A program made the position numbers and the translations under genes. Positions 33,185 to 41,694 of a DNA stretch of 41,694 nucleotides are shown here, in pieces (the first letter of the stretch is position 1; every line of letters starts with the position of its first letter). Under the pieces are notes generated by a model that saw nothing but the letters and a program-made list of their open reading frames with translations, did not search any database and was not told where the DNA came from. Source of the stretch: a virus. The stretch lies in the IMG/VR virus record IMGVR_UViG_3300033146_000618, positions 1-41,694 of that record; one strand, 5' to 3'.

Positions 33185-33697
33185 ATGCCAAAATATAAGA
33201 GAAGAAAAACATTATTAACATTAGTTACAAGTTATGAAGATTGTAAAGTAGATGTTACAAAAAAAGAATACTTAGAAATTGTTGAAGGATTTATGAAATT
33301 CATAATGAAAAAAGTATTTGAAGGAAAAGAAGTTATGCTTCCAATGAGTGTTGGATCATTAATGGTAGTTGGGCATAAAAATAAAATAGTATTTGATGAA
33401 CAACAACAACAATTAAAAGGTGCACCTGTTGATTGGGTATCAACTAAAAAATTATGGGCTATTAATGAAGAAGCAAGAAAGAATAAAATAAGAATTTTAT
33501 TCTTTAATGAACATTCAAATGGTATATCATATAAAATAAAATGGTTAAAAGGATATGGTAATATGACAAATAAAAGTATTTATCTTTACAAACCAACAAG
33601 AGCAAATAAAAGAAAGTTTGGACAATTAATAAAAAATGGTAAAGAATATAAAATATCACAAAGGTCTTTTGAATTTTACAGAACTAATAAAAAATAA
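33185..33697 (+). CDS. crAss-like conserved small virion protein (IHF-like annotated), 170 aa
   Basis: Motifs: EYLEIVEGFMKFIMKKVFEGKEVMLP, GSLMVVG, TKKLWAINEEA, FFNEHSNGISYKIKW, NKSIYLYKPTRANKRKFGQLI. I recognise this set from many crAss-like and related phages. In those genomes some small genes here are labelled IHF subunits; I cannot confirm an HU/IHF fold from sequence. The very basic C-terminus could contact DNA or the negatively charged muzzle. Coupled closely with ring and adaptor genes, it is likely a portal-vertex component. Confidence 0.7.
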   Translation: MPKYKRRKTLLTLVTSYEDCKVDVTKKEYLEIVEGFMKFIMKKVFEGKEVMLPMSVGSLMVVGHKNKIVFDEQQQQLKGAPVDWVSTKKLWAINEEARKNKIRILFFNEHSNGISYKIKWLKGYGNMTNKSIYLYKPTRANKRKFGQLIKNGKEYKISQRSFEFYRTNKK

Positions 33698-33700
33698 ATT

Positions 33701-34648
33701 ATGGAATTTACATCAATAGATAGAATATTCAATATGGTGGCAAGAGATTTACCACACATTAAAATTAATGATATTGATATAGTAGAATGGACAGGTGATG
33801 CTTTGCAATTTATAAATGCAATAAGAGCAAAAGAAGAAGCAGTTGCTTTTATAAAAGTAAGTAATTATCAATGTGATTTACCTGCTAATTTGCATAATAT
33901 TATACAAATAGCAAAGAATACTAAAGTTGATGATGGTGGTGCTAAAGTTATTAAATCTCAGGAAGATGAAACATTTAATACTCCTGATTATCCTGTATGT
34001 ATTGATTGTGAAGGAAAACCTTATGATGAAACAAGAGTTGCATATTATAGACCATACTATGATTTAAAATATGAATATCAAGCATGGATGGCAATGGATT
34101 CTTATGAAAGATGTTATGAACCTGTAAGATTATCTAATCATCATTTTTTTAATACATTAGTTTGTTCTGAAAATGGTACTGATTGTGGTATAGATGGAGA
34201 ATTATATCATACAAAAAAATGGGAATATAATATTATAATGGGTAAAGTATTAAGATTTAATTTTGAAAAAGGATTAATTGCTATAGCTTATGAAAGAAAT
34301 CCTCATGATGAAGATGGTTTACCTTTGATTCCTGATGACATTTCCTATACTACAGCTATTATATCATATATACAAATGAAGTATGCTAAGAGAGAATTTA
34401 TGGCAGCTAAACAAGGTGCAGAAGGAAGATATAGAGTAGCATTAGATGATTGGACATGGTATGTAAAACAAGCAAGTAATAAGTCATTAATACCTAATGG
34501 TGTTGATGAAATGGAAGATTTAGTTAATCAACAGAAAAGACTTATACCAAGAAGAAATCTTTATGATAACTATTTTGGTAATGCTAATAATAGAGAAATT
34601 AAAAATATATTAACAAATAGACAAACAAAAAATGTCAAAATTGGATAG
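33701..34648 (+). CDS. Tail adaptor / tail stabilisation-type protein, 315 aa
   Basis: Begins MEFTSIDRIFNMVARDLPHIKINDIDIVEWTGDALQFI, a helical start typical of connector proteins that are grouped with P22 gp4-like tail stabilisation proteins. A Cys-bearing domain (PVCIDCEGKPYDE, YERCYEPV) is followed by NFEKGLIAIAYERNPHDEDGLPLIPDDISYTTAI, and a helical C-terminus. It ends with TAG within the first codons of the muzzle gene, a 17-base overlap that couples their translation. Confidence 0.75.
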   Translation: MEFTSIDRIFNMVARDLPHIKINDIDIVEWTGDALQFINAIRAKEEAVAFIKVSNYQCDLPANLHNIIQIAKNTKVDDGGAKVIKSQEDETFNTPDYPVCIDCEGKPYDETRVAYYRPYYDLKYEYQAWMAMDSYERCYEPVRLSNHHFFNTLVCSENGTDCGIDGELYHTKKWEYNIIMGKVLRFNFEKGLIAIAYERNPHDEDGLPLIPDDISYTTAIISYIQMKYAKREFMAAKQGAEGRYRVALDDWTWYVKQASNKSLIPNGVDEMEDLVNQQKRLIPRRNLYDNYFGNANNREIKNILTNRQTKNVKIG

Positions 34649-37600
34649 TTCTATACAGAAATTAATAGGTGGCATTAATACTGATGTATCACCAAATGAT
34701 CAACCTGAAGGTACTTATAGGTTTGCATTAAACTGTGTGAATCAATCTGATACAGGTGATATTGGTAATTTAATTACTGAACAAGGTAATATATTATTCA
34801 AAAGTACAAAATTGAATGTAAGACCTTATGGATATACTTCAATTGAAATACCATTTTCTATAATAGGTAGTATATATATTGGTGATGATGAACATGCAAT
34901 ATTTGGTGTAACTGCTAATGGAAGTGATAGTTTTATAGGTATTTTAAACAAAAATATAACAATATCTCTATATGATAGAGGAAATAAAAATTTAAAATTT
35001 AGTATTGAACATCAAATTACAGGTGAATATAGATTAAGAAATGGATGTGAAAAAACTATATATTGGGTAGATGGTGTAAATTCAATAAGAAGTTTAAATT
35101 TTAGTGAAAATTATAATAGTGATGCTTATAATCAATGGCTTGAAGATTATAATGAATGGTTAGAAAATCAAACTTTACCATTACCACCTTATGTTGATAA
35201 TGAAATTAATTATATAAAATTAAAATTAATAAAACATTCAGAAAAAGTACCAACATTTGAGAATATAGAAGTAGTATCTGGTGGTAATTTAAAATCAGGA
35301 ACTTATAATTTTGCAATTAAATATGTAGATGACAATGGAAATGATACAGTATGGTTATCTACTTCTCAATTAGTATCAATTTATAAAAGTAGTACAACAG
35401 GAAGTAATTATGATGGTATTGTTGGTTCTATAAATGATACAGGTGATGGAGAAAATGTTGAAAATGTAGCTTTTGGTGAAACACCAGCTAATAAAAGAAT
35501 TGAATTAACAATTGATAATTTAGATGAAAGTTATCCATTTTATAGAATTGGTGTAATTGAAGCAACATCTGATGTTGGTACACCAACAAGAGTATTAGAA
35601 TCTACAAATCAATTAATTAAGAATAAAATATTTGTACATGATGGTAATGAATCAAAATATACAGTATTACCTGTAGAAGATTTAATATCTGATGTTGCAA
35701 ATATAGATGCAGCACAACATATTGAACAAATAGAAGATAGATTAATTATAGCAAATACAAAAAATAATACTAAAGATTATTGTAGTTTACAAAGATTTGC
35801 ATCATTAATAACTTCTGAATATGTAGTTGATGAAATTGAAACTTATAATGCTTCACAAGTAGGAGATTCAAAAAATCCTAAATCTTATTTTGAAAAAATA
35901 AGTTATATGGGTGGAGAAGTTTATGCTTTTGGTATTGTATATATATTTGAAGATGGTACTCAATCTCCTGCTTATCATATTCCAGGTAGACCTGAAACAC
36001 CTGATGGTATAGATAGAACACTTGTTGGACCTGATAATAGAACTGCTCATATTGATGATATGACACCAATAGAAGCATGGAGAATATATGATACTGCTTC
36101 AGGTTCTTATGTAAGACCAATGGGTAATTTAATGGCATTTTGGGAAATGTCTACTGGAGAATATGATCCAAAAGAAACTTGTGATGATGAAGATTATTGG
36201 GGTATAGATGGATATGATTATAGTGGACAATCTTTAACAGGACAAAAAATAAGACATCATAGATTTCCAAATAGAGTTACAATACCACATCATGAATCTG
36301 TAGGAACAATAACAACACAAAGAAATACTATTATAAAAATAACTTTAGATTGGTTATTTAAAACACCAGGAGGAGAATTATATGACCGAAGTTATGTTGT
36401 TGTTTATGATGTTGAAACAGATCCAATAAATGATCCAGGGGTAATAGAAACAAAAACTATTCAACAATATATAACAAAAGAATATATTAATGATCCAAGT
36501 AATCCAGATCATTTTTATTCAATAGTTGTAGAAGGAACTGTAAAAGGTGCTTATGTTGTACCAAATCATAATGGTCAGCCAAATCCTATATATCCTTTTT
36601 TAAAACATTATAGTATTAACGATTTAGATGATGGTATACCAGCAACAAAAACAGTTTTAGATCCTGTACAACCATATTGGTTAGAAGTTGCTTATGGTAG
36701 ACAAACTGTCCCAAATGAATATGGAACATTAAATTTACTTGGAATAAAATTTGATAATATACAATTACCTGATGGTGTTTCAGGTTATAGAATAGTTAGA
36801 GCTGAAAGAGATAATTTTAATAGAACTGTATTAGCAAAAGGTTATTCAGGTGTTACAAAAAAAGTTGGTGATTATATGGGTTTTGCAAGAATGATAGAAC
36901 CATATTGTCATCCTTCAAATGCTAATCCACCAGATCACATGTTTGATTCATTTAATAAATATATATTAACACCTGAATCATTATTTGAAAATAAAGAACC
37001 AGAACCATCTTATGTAAAAGTTGAAAGAGTTTATGAAATAACAGGAAGTAGAAATGAAGGTGCTTTTACTGATGTTTATCAAAATATAAATGATGAAAGT
37101 ACAGGATTTATAGCTGATAGTGATGGATATGATTGGGTTGGAACTTTTAGTTATATAAAAGTAGCAACTGTAAATAATACATTTCCATTAACAGGTGGTG
37201 ATGATAAAAATACAGCAGTATTAGATGTTAATTATTTATTATATACATCATCAAAGAGTGGATATGATATAAGTATTGATCCATCAAAACCTGATATAAA
37301 AAAATTATATAATGGTTCAATGGATAATAAAGTTGGTATATTTAAAATGCATAATGAATATAAAGCTAAAATAAATAATCCAACTGACCCTTCTTGGGGT
37401 GATATTGTACCAAGTACAAGAACTAAAAAAATATATTATACATCATTATTAAGAGAAATAGATGTACATCCTATATTAGATAATATTGAATATTTTCAAA
37501 CTAAAAATAATATTCAAACAGGGACATCAAATACTAATTTTGGTGGAGATACATTTATTTCACATTTTTATTTAACAAATACAACATATCAAGGTTTTAC

Positions 37601-39680
37601 ACAAGCAGAAAGAATATTAGATTTTGTAGCAAAAGCATTAATTGTAGTAGTTGGTGCTATAATAGCTGTAGCAGGTGTAATATTTACAGGTGGTACTGTA
37701 ACTATTGCTGTTGGTATTGCAATAGGAGCAATAATAGCAGGAGCTTCAGCAAGTATTATACAAGCTGGATATGAAGAATTTTTTGATGACTATGCATTAA
37801 ATGGTTTGGATAAATTAATATTTGATTGCTCTGTAGACCATACTAAAAATGATGTAGATGATACTTTTTATAATTCAATGGAACATATATATGGTATGTT
37901 TGTTGAAAGTGATATAAATGTATCATTAAGACAAGATGCTGATATTGATGCACCTGGAATACTTACAGCTCATACTCATGCAGCAACAAAAGAACACATG
38001 GTAAATAAATGTTTAAGTTGGGATGATGCACAATCAGCATATAAATATTATAGTATAATATCACCAAATATTTATAAAGTAAATAAAGATTATGGCAGAA
38101 TGAATAAAGAAAAAGTGTGGTTTAGTTTACCATATACTTATGATTGTTGTTCTGATTGTAGAGAAGAATTTCCAAATAGAATATATTATTCTGAAAAAAG
38201 TTTTATTGAAGAAAGATTTGATAATTTTTCAAAATTTAAAGCATTAAATTATATAACAATTCCTGGTGAACATGGTGAAATAACAAATATATTTGCTATA
38301 AATAATGCATTTTTTGCACATACTAAAAATAATTTATGGTTTATTCCTGAAAATATTCAAGAAAGAGTAACTGGTGATATTGTATCACTTATTGGAACAG
38401 GGGGATTTTTTGGAGCTACACCAAGAAAAATAATAGATTCTGATATTGGTGCAGCAGGTAGTACACAGAAATTTGCTACAATTAAAACACCAATAGGTGT
38501 ATTCTTTGTAGACCATATTGAAGGAGTTATATATTTATTAGGTTTTAGTTCACAAGCTGGTACTAAATTAGATAGATTATCTGATAAAGGAATTAGTAAA
38601 TGGTTTATTAAAAATTCTAAATTTAAACTTGAAAATCAAATGTATGACAATTTTGGTATTACATATAAACCAAGAAGTAATCCTGCTAATCCTAATGGTA
38701 TAGGTTATCATAGTGTATATGATTATAAAAATCAAAGATTTATCTTAACAAAAAAAGATAAATATTTATCACAATCTACAATATCAACTATGTATATAAT
38801 AGATGATGATGCTATAGAAGTTGATGAATTTATGAAACCATATATACCATGTAATACATCACATATTGAAAAACTTGTATTTAATAAAGCAGATAATAAA
38901 TTTTATCATACTATTTGTAAAAAAATGCCAGGTGTTCCTCAATATTTTTTAGCAATAAGTAATTTTGATAATTATACAACATTAGATTCATTTATGGAAA
39001 AAGATAATTGGACTATTTCATTCTCTAATGGATGGACAAGTTTTCATAATTATTATCCAGATTTATATATACATTCAAATAAAAAATTATTTAGTGTATT
39101 AAATAATGAATATGAAATATGGAAACATAATATACAAGATACATATTTGAATTTTTATGGACATCAATTTCCATTTATTATTGATTATGTAGCATTTAAA
39201 GATCCATTAAGTACTACAATATATGATAATATTATATTACAAACATCTGCATATAGAAATGGAATAGAAAGAAAATATGTTACCTTTAATAAAATGATTG
39301 TATATAATGATAGGCAATCTTCAGGTGAACTTATTTTAGAAGCTGCTGATAGTAGACCAGATGCAGATTATATGATGCAGACAGTAAAAAATGTACCTGG
39401 AACACTAAAAATTAGAAAAGAAGATAGAGATTGGTTTATTAATGGATTTAGAGATTATGTTATAAGATATGATGAACCATTATTTTTACCAAATGATAAT
39501 AATTTAGTATTCATGGATAAGATTGTAAATCAAAATGTTATAGATTTTAATAAATCTTGGGAGAGTCAAGAAAGGTTTAAAGATAAATATTTAAGAATTA
39601 GACTTATCTTTGATAATAAAATTGATACTAAGTTAATTAGTAGATATAATATTGAATCTGAACAAAATACTAATATTTAA
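34632..39680 (+). CDS. Muzzle / tail tubular protein, 1,682 aa
   Basis: Opens with LDSSIQKLIGGINTDVSPNDQPEGTYRFALNCVNQSDTGDIGNLITEQGN, the start pattern of crAss-like muzzle (P22 gp10-like) proteins, and has their unusual length. Beta-rich repeats dominate. Residues ~997-1046 are a long glycine-rich hydrophobic stretch (FVAKALIVVVGAIIAVAGVIF, then GIAIGAIIAGASA), unusual in a soluble tail protein and possibly a membrane-active element freed during DNA delivery. Cys pairs occur near YDCCSDCREE. It closes the portal-vertex assembly and probably gates the tail. Confidence 0.82.
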   Translation: MSKLDSSIQKLIGGINTDVSPNDQPEGTYRFALNCVNQSDTGDIGNLITEQGNILFKSTKLNVRPYGYTSIEIPFSIIGSIYIGDDEHAIFGVTANGSDSFIGILNKNITISLYDRGNKNLKFSIEHQITGEYRLRNGCEKTIYWVDGVNSIRSLNFSENYNSDAYNQWLEDYNEWLENQTLPLPPYVDNEINYIKLKLIKHSEKVPTFENIEVVSGGNLKSGTYNFAIKYVDDNGNDTVWLSTSQLVSIYKSSTTGSNYDGIVGSINDTGDGENVENVAFGETPANKRIELTIDNLDESYPFYRIGVIEATSDVGTPTRVLESTNQLIKNKIFVHDGNESKYTVLPVEDLISDVANIDAAQHIEQIEDRLIIANTKNNTKDYCSLQRFASLITSEYVVDEIETYNASQVGDSKNPKSYFEKISYMGGEVYAFGIVYIFEDGTQSPAYHIPGRPETPDGIDRTLVGPDNRTAHIDDMTPIEAWRIYDTASGSYVRPMGNLMAFWEMSTGEYDPKETCDDEDYWGIDGYDYSGQSLTGQKIRHHRFPNRVTIPHHESVGTITTQRNTIIKITLDWLFKTPGGELYDRSYVVVYDVETDPINDPGVIETKTIQQYITKEYINDPSNPDHFYSIVVEGTVKGAYVVPNHNGQPNPIYPFLKHYSINDLDDGIPATKTVLDPVQPYWLEVAYGRQTVPNEYGTLNLLGIKFDNIQLPDGVSGYRIVRAERDNFNRTVLAKGYSGVTKKVGDYMGFARMIEPYCHPSNANPPDHMFDSFNKYILTPESLFENKEPEPSYVKVERVYEITGSRNEGAFTDVYQNINDESTGFIADSDGYDWVGTFSYIKVATVNNTFPLTGGDDKNTAVLDVNYLLYTSSKSGYDISIDPSKPDIKKLYNGSMDNKVGIFKMHNEYKAKINNPTDPSWGDIVPSTRTKKIYYTSLLREIDVHPILDNIEYFQTKNNIQTGTSNTNFGGDTFISHFYLTNTTYQGFTQAERILDFVAKALIVVVGAIIAVAGVIFTGGTVTIAVGIAIGAIIAGASASIIQAGYEEFFDDYALNGLDKLIFDCSVDHTKNDVDDTFYNSMEHIYGMFVESDINVSLRQDADIDAPGILTAHTHAATKEHMVNKCLSWDDAQSAYKYYSIISPNIYKVNKDYGRMNKEKVWFSLPYTYDCCSDCREEFPNRIYYSEKSFIEERFDNFSKFKALNYITIPGEHGEITNIFAINNAFFAHTKNNLWFIPENIQERVTGDIVSLIGTGGFFGATPRKIIDSDIGAAGSTQKFATIKTPIGVFFVDHIEGVIYLLGFSSQAGTKLDRLSDKGISKWFIKNSKFKLENQMYDNFGITYKPRSNPANPNGIGYHSVYDYKNQRFILTKKDKYLSQSTISTMYIIDDDAIEVDEFMKPYIPCNTSHIEKLVFNKADNKFYHTICKKMPGVPQYFLAISNFDNYTTLDSFMEKDNWTISFSNGWTSFHNYYPDLYIHSNKKLFSVLNNEYEIWKHNIQDTYLNFYGHQFPFIIDYVAFKDPLSTTIYDNIILQTSAYRNGIERKYVTFNKMIVYNDRQSSGELILEAADSRPDADYMMQTVKNVPGTLKIRKEDRDWFINGFRDYVIRYDEPLFLPNDNNLVFMDKIVNQNVIDFNKSWESQERFKDKYLRIRLIFDNKIDTKLISRYNIESEQNTNI

Positions 39681-39691
39681 AATTAGAAATT

Positions 39692-40411
39692 ATGATGACT
39701 AAAGATGATAAACAAGCATTTTATAATAAATATTATCCTATACTTCAAAAAAAATTAGAAGGAACAGGTATATTTCCTGAAGTTGCTATGTCCCAAATGA
39801 TTTTAGAATCAAATTGGGGTAAATCTAAGAGTGCTAAAAATAATAATTTTTTTGGCATAAAAGGTACTAATGAATTATCTAAAGTATATAAAACCAAAGA
39901 ACAAGGAGAAGATGGATTAGAAAGTACTGAAGATTCATTCAATGGGTACGCATCATTTGAAGATGCTGTAGATGGTTATATTAATTTTCTTAGTACTAAG
40001 AGATATAATGATGTTGTATCAGCAGATACACCTGAAGCACAAATACAAGCATTAAAAGATGCTGGTTATGCTACTGATGCTAATTATGTACCATTGGTAA
40101 CTGGTATATTAAATTCTAATGTTAGAAATGAATATATAGAAAATGAAAAATCTGGTTATGCTGGTATGAATAGTGATATAGATGAAGTTGAAACAGATAA
40201 TAATACAGAAGGTACAAATAGTGATTCAGATGAAGTTGAAGTTACAGCAGATAATAATACAACAAATAATAATACAACAAATAATAATACAAAAGATAAT
40301 AATACATCAAATCCTGAAACAACTAGAGATGACGATATATATAAAATTGTAGATTTGGATGAAGTAGAAATAACAGCTGATGATCCTAATAAACATAAAA
40401 AACGTGGATAA
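39692..40411 (+). CDS. GH73-type endo-N-acetylglucosaminidase (lysin), 239 aa
   Basis: Residues ~10-155 match FlgJ-like glucosaminidases: GIFPEVAMSQMILESNWGKS (catalytic Glu39), NNFFGIKG, YASFEDAVDGYINFL and YATDANYVPLVTGIL. It cleaves the glycan strand of peptidoglycan. Residues ~160-239 are a disordered Asn/Thr/Asp-rich tail with a DEVEVTAD-type motif repeated and an Asn-Thr tandem. There is no signal peptide. Its place between the muzzle and internal-protein genes, rather than in a lysis cassette, suggests a virion-borne enzyme that opens the cell wall during entry, or a lysin that depends on a holin. Confidence 0.88.
   Translation: MMTKDDKQAFYNKYYPILQKKLEGTGIFPEVAMSQMILESNWGKSKSAKNNNFFGIKGTNELSKVYKTKEQGEDGLESTEDSFNGYASFEDAVDGYINFLSTKRYNDVVSADTPEAQIQALKDAGYATDANYVPLVTGILNSNVRNEYIENEKSGYAGMNSDIDEVETDNNTEGTNSDSDEVEVTADNNTTNNNTTNNNTKDNNTSNPETTRDDDIYKIVDLDEVEITADDPNKHKKRG
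40250..40309 (+). repeat. Short tandem repeat in the lysin tail
   Basis: About four units of a 15-bp sequence (ACAACAAATAATAAT-type) encode Asn/Thr runs in the linker of the lysin. Such repeats can change length by slippage. Confidence 0.65.
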
Positions 40412-40415
40412 CCAA

Positions 40416-41168
40416 ATGACTGTTGATAATCCTCCTATGAGTTATGATAATCTTGAAAACCAAGAAGAGATTGATGCACTTGATAGAGAACAAGAAGCAG
40501 AACAAATGGGTTATGCAGAAGAATACATGGATAAAATTAATAGAGAATATGACTATGAAACGGAATTTAAGGCATTAGGTGATGAAATGGATGCTGTAGG
40601 TGAAAATCCATTTGTATCAGATGAACTTTATAATAAATGGTATACTGAAAAGATGGCACAAATAAATACTGATAGATCAAAGGCAATAAGTGATGCTAAC
40701 AGTTCAAAAATGGGACAATTAGGTAATACTGTTGGTGCTGTCAGTGGAGCTTTAGGTAATATTGCTAATTTAGCATTAACTTTAAGTAGTGATGAAAAAG
40801 TAACAAAAAATCCTTTTGCTAATTATGCTACTGATGCTATAAATAAAATTGCTGAAATGAAGAATTTTGCATCTGGTTTAAGAGATTTACAAATGCAAGA
40901 TGTAACATTAGCTAAAAATACTGCAAGAGCAAATAATAGAAATTCTGCCAGAGGTGTTAATGATTTAAGAGCTTTAGATATGGGAACTTTTGTTGGTGGT
41001 ATGGGTGAACAAAGAAAAATTAACCAAAATTATCAACAAACAATGATGGGTATTGCAGACAAAGAAGCTAATGCTTTATTAGATAGAGATAGAAATGTAA
41101 TGGCAGGACAAGAAAGAACTAATCTAATAAATCAACAAAATAGAGATGCTTATAGAAGTGAAATGTGA
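40416..41168 (+). CDS. Helical internal (cargo/ejection) protein candidate, 250 aa
   Basis: Acidic N-terminus (DALDREQEAEQMGYAEEYMDKINREYDYE), a weakly hydrophobic stretch (LGNTVGAVSGALGNIANLALTL), and a long helical region rich in Ala, Asn, Gln and Arg (LAKNTARANNRNSARGVNDLRALDMGTFVGGMGEQR). Low-complexity helical proteins at this position in crAss-like genomes are packed in the capsid and ejected. I use the ATG at 40416, four bases after the lysin stop, not the frame opening inside it. It is the only gene here ending in TGA. Confidence 0.6.
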   Translation: MTVDNPPMSYDNLENQEEIDALDREQEAEQMGYAEEYMDKINREYDYETEFKALGDEMDAVGENPFVSDELYNKWYTEKMAQINTDRSKAISDANSSKMGQLGNTVGAVSGALGNIANLALTLSSDEKVTKNPFANYATDAINKIAEMKNFASGLRDLQMQDVTLAKNTARANNRNSARGVNDLRALDMGTFVGGMGEQRKINQNYQQTMMGIADKEANALLDRDRNVMAGQERTNLINQQNRDAYRSEM

Positions 41169-41169
41169 A

Positions 41170-41361
41170 ATGTCTAATTCTCTAATGGATATGACAAACT
41201 TTGGAAAAGAATTAGGTAGAGATATAAATAGAACTGAGAGTGATAATTATGCTGCGTATTTATATGGGAACTCTAAATATGGTGATTTTGGTGATAAATT
41301 TAGAGAAAATTATATGAAATCACAGATGGATTTTAGAAGAAATAGAAATGGACACAGATAA
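41170..41361 (+). CDS. Small hypothetical protein, 63 aa
   Basis: Starts one base after the previous stop (MSNSLMDMTNFGKELGRDINRTESDNYAAYLYGNSKYGDFGDKF) and ends in a basic tail (QMDFRRNRNGHR). An upstream start within the previous gene is less likely. Tyr-, Asn- and Arg-rich, unrecognised; its place between two helical proteins suggests an internal virion or assembly component. Confidence 0.55.
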   Translation: MSNSLMDMTNFGKELGRDINRTESDNYAAYLYGNSKYGDFGDKFRENYMKSQMDFRRNRNGHR

Positions 41362-41373
41362 AAATTTAAAATA

Positions 41374-41694
41374 ATGGGAAGATTTTATAAATCAGCAAGG
41401 CCTAAAGATATTGATTATATTTTTAAACAACCTTTACAAGCAATTAAATATGCTACTGGTAAAAAGGAACAAGAAATAGATCAAGTATTTGATACATTAG
41501 ATGCTGTATCTACATCATTAGCAGAACAAAAAAATAGAACTGCTAATAGTGCTGGAAAAGGTATGTATTTACCACAAGAGGAAGAAGAATATAATGCAGA
41601 AATGCAAAAATATGAAGAACAAATAAATACTATTAGTGATGCTATTAATAGTGATATTTTTAATGCTGGTAAACAATCTCAAAATATTAGAAAA
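41374..41694 (+). CDS. Partial gene: start of a likely internal virion protein
   Basis: The ATG at 41374 follows an A-rich leader and the frame stays open for 107 codons to the window end. It starts MGRFYKSARPKDIDYIFKQPLQAIKYATGKKEQEID, then becomes highly helical with Glu/Gln/Lys (QEEEEYNAEMQKYEEQI). In crAss-like phages very large cargo proteins, including virion RNA polymerase, often start in this part of the genome, so this may be the beginning of one, but the visible part gives no enzyme motif. Confidence 0.65.
   Translation, partial: MGRFYKSARPKDIDYIFKQPLQAIKYATGKKEQEIDQVFDTLDAVSTSLAEQKNRTANSAGKGMYLPQEEEEYNAEMQKYEEQINTISDAINSDIFNAGKQSQNIRK

Overview
The window is a stretch of an AT-rich, tightly packed tailed-phage genome that I read as a crAss-like podovirus (order Crassvirales) infecting a Bacteroidota host. 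The gene order supports this: large terminase, ~790-aa portal, acidic scaffold-like protein, major capsid protein, small connector genes, fibre genes, portal-vertex ring proteins, a ~1,700-aa muzzle-type tail protein, a glucosaminidase and helical internal proteins. The host call rests on A-rich leaders without Shine-Dalgarno sequences, near-exclusive TAA stops, and two matches to the Bacteroides-type -7 promoter element (TAnnTTTG). No in-frame TAG or TGA codons break the genes, so the standard code applies here.

Region 1 (1-3495) is mostly leftward and unusually rich in regulatory structure. It holds four small leftward genes: a 74-aa protein, a pair of paralogues of 221 and 194 aa, and a 73-aa two-helix membrane protein. 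Around them lie strong intrinsic terminators, a 35-bp direct repeat, and a leftward sequence element present in three near-identical and three partial copies that may be a phage-specific promoter or operator. A rightward promoter-like sequence at 571-602 leads into a region of competing hairpins (643-829) that may be a small structured RNA. The divergent region before 3496 carries tandem operator-like dyads next to a winged-helix regulator gene.

Region 2 (3496-7276) is a rightward run of small genes leading into packaging. The standout is a 241-aa fusion ending in a DUF2829/Tad2 (Thoeris anti-defence 2) domain; a 23-bp copy of its 3' end lies about 0.6 kb downstream. Region 3 (7276-18475) holds packaging and the head: a terminase interrupted by a 344-aa intein with a LAGLIDADG endonuclease, the portal, an acidic protein, the major capsid protein with its own terminator, two connector-type genes and an abundant-looking structural protein followed by a second terminator.

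Region 4 (18489-32523) is the adsorption and fibre module. It includes an 825-aa repetitive fibre and a 2,866-aa giant built from eight BspA-like (DUF285) leucine-rich blocks, four IPT/TIG-like domains and one lectin-like domain. Region 5 (32526-41694) holds the portal-vertex ring proteins, the muzzle protein with a glycine-rich hydrophobic segment, a GH73-type glucosaminidase with a C-terminal motif resembling a TonB box, and helical proteins of the internal cargo type, the last running off the window end.

Genes from 3496 onward are almost all co-oriented with short gaps or TAATG-type overlaps, as expected for a late operon. Function calls for ring, connector and cargo proteins rest on position and overall look, not on a search.
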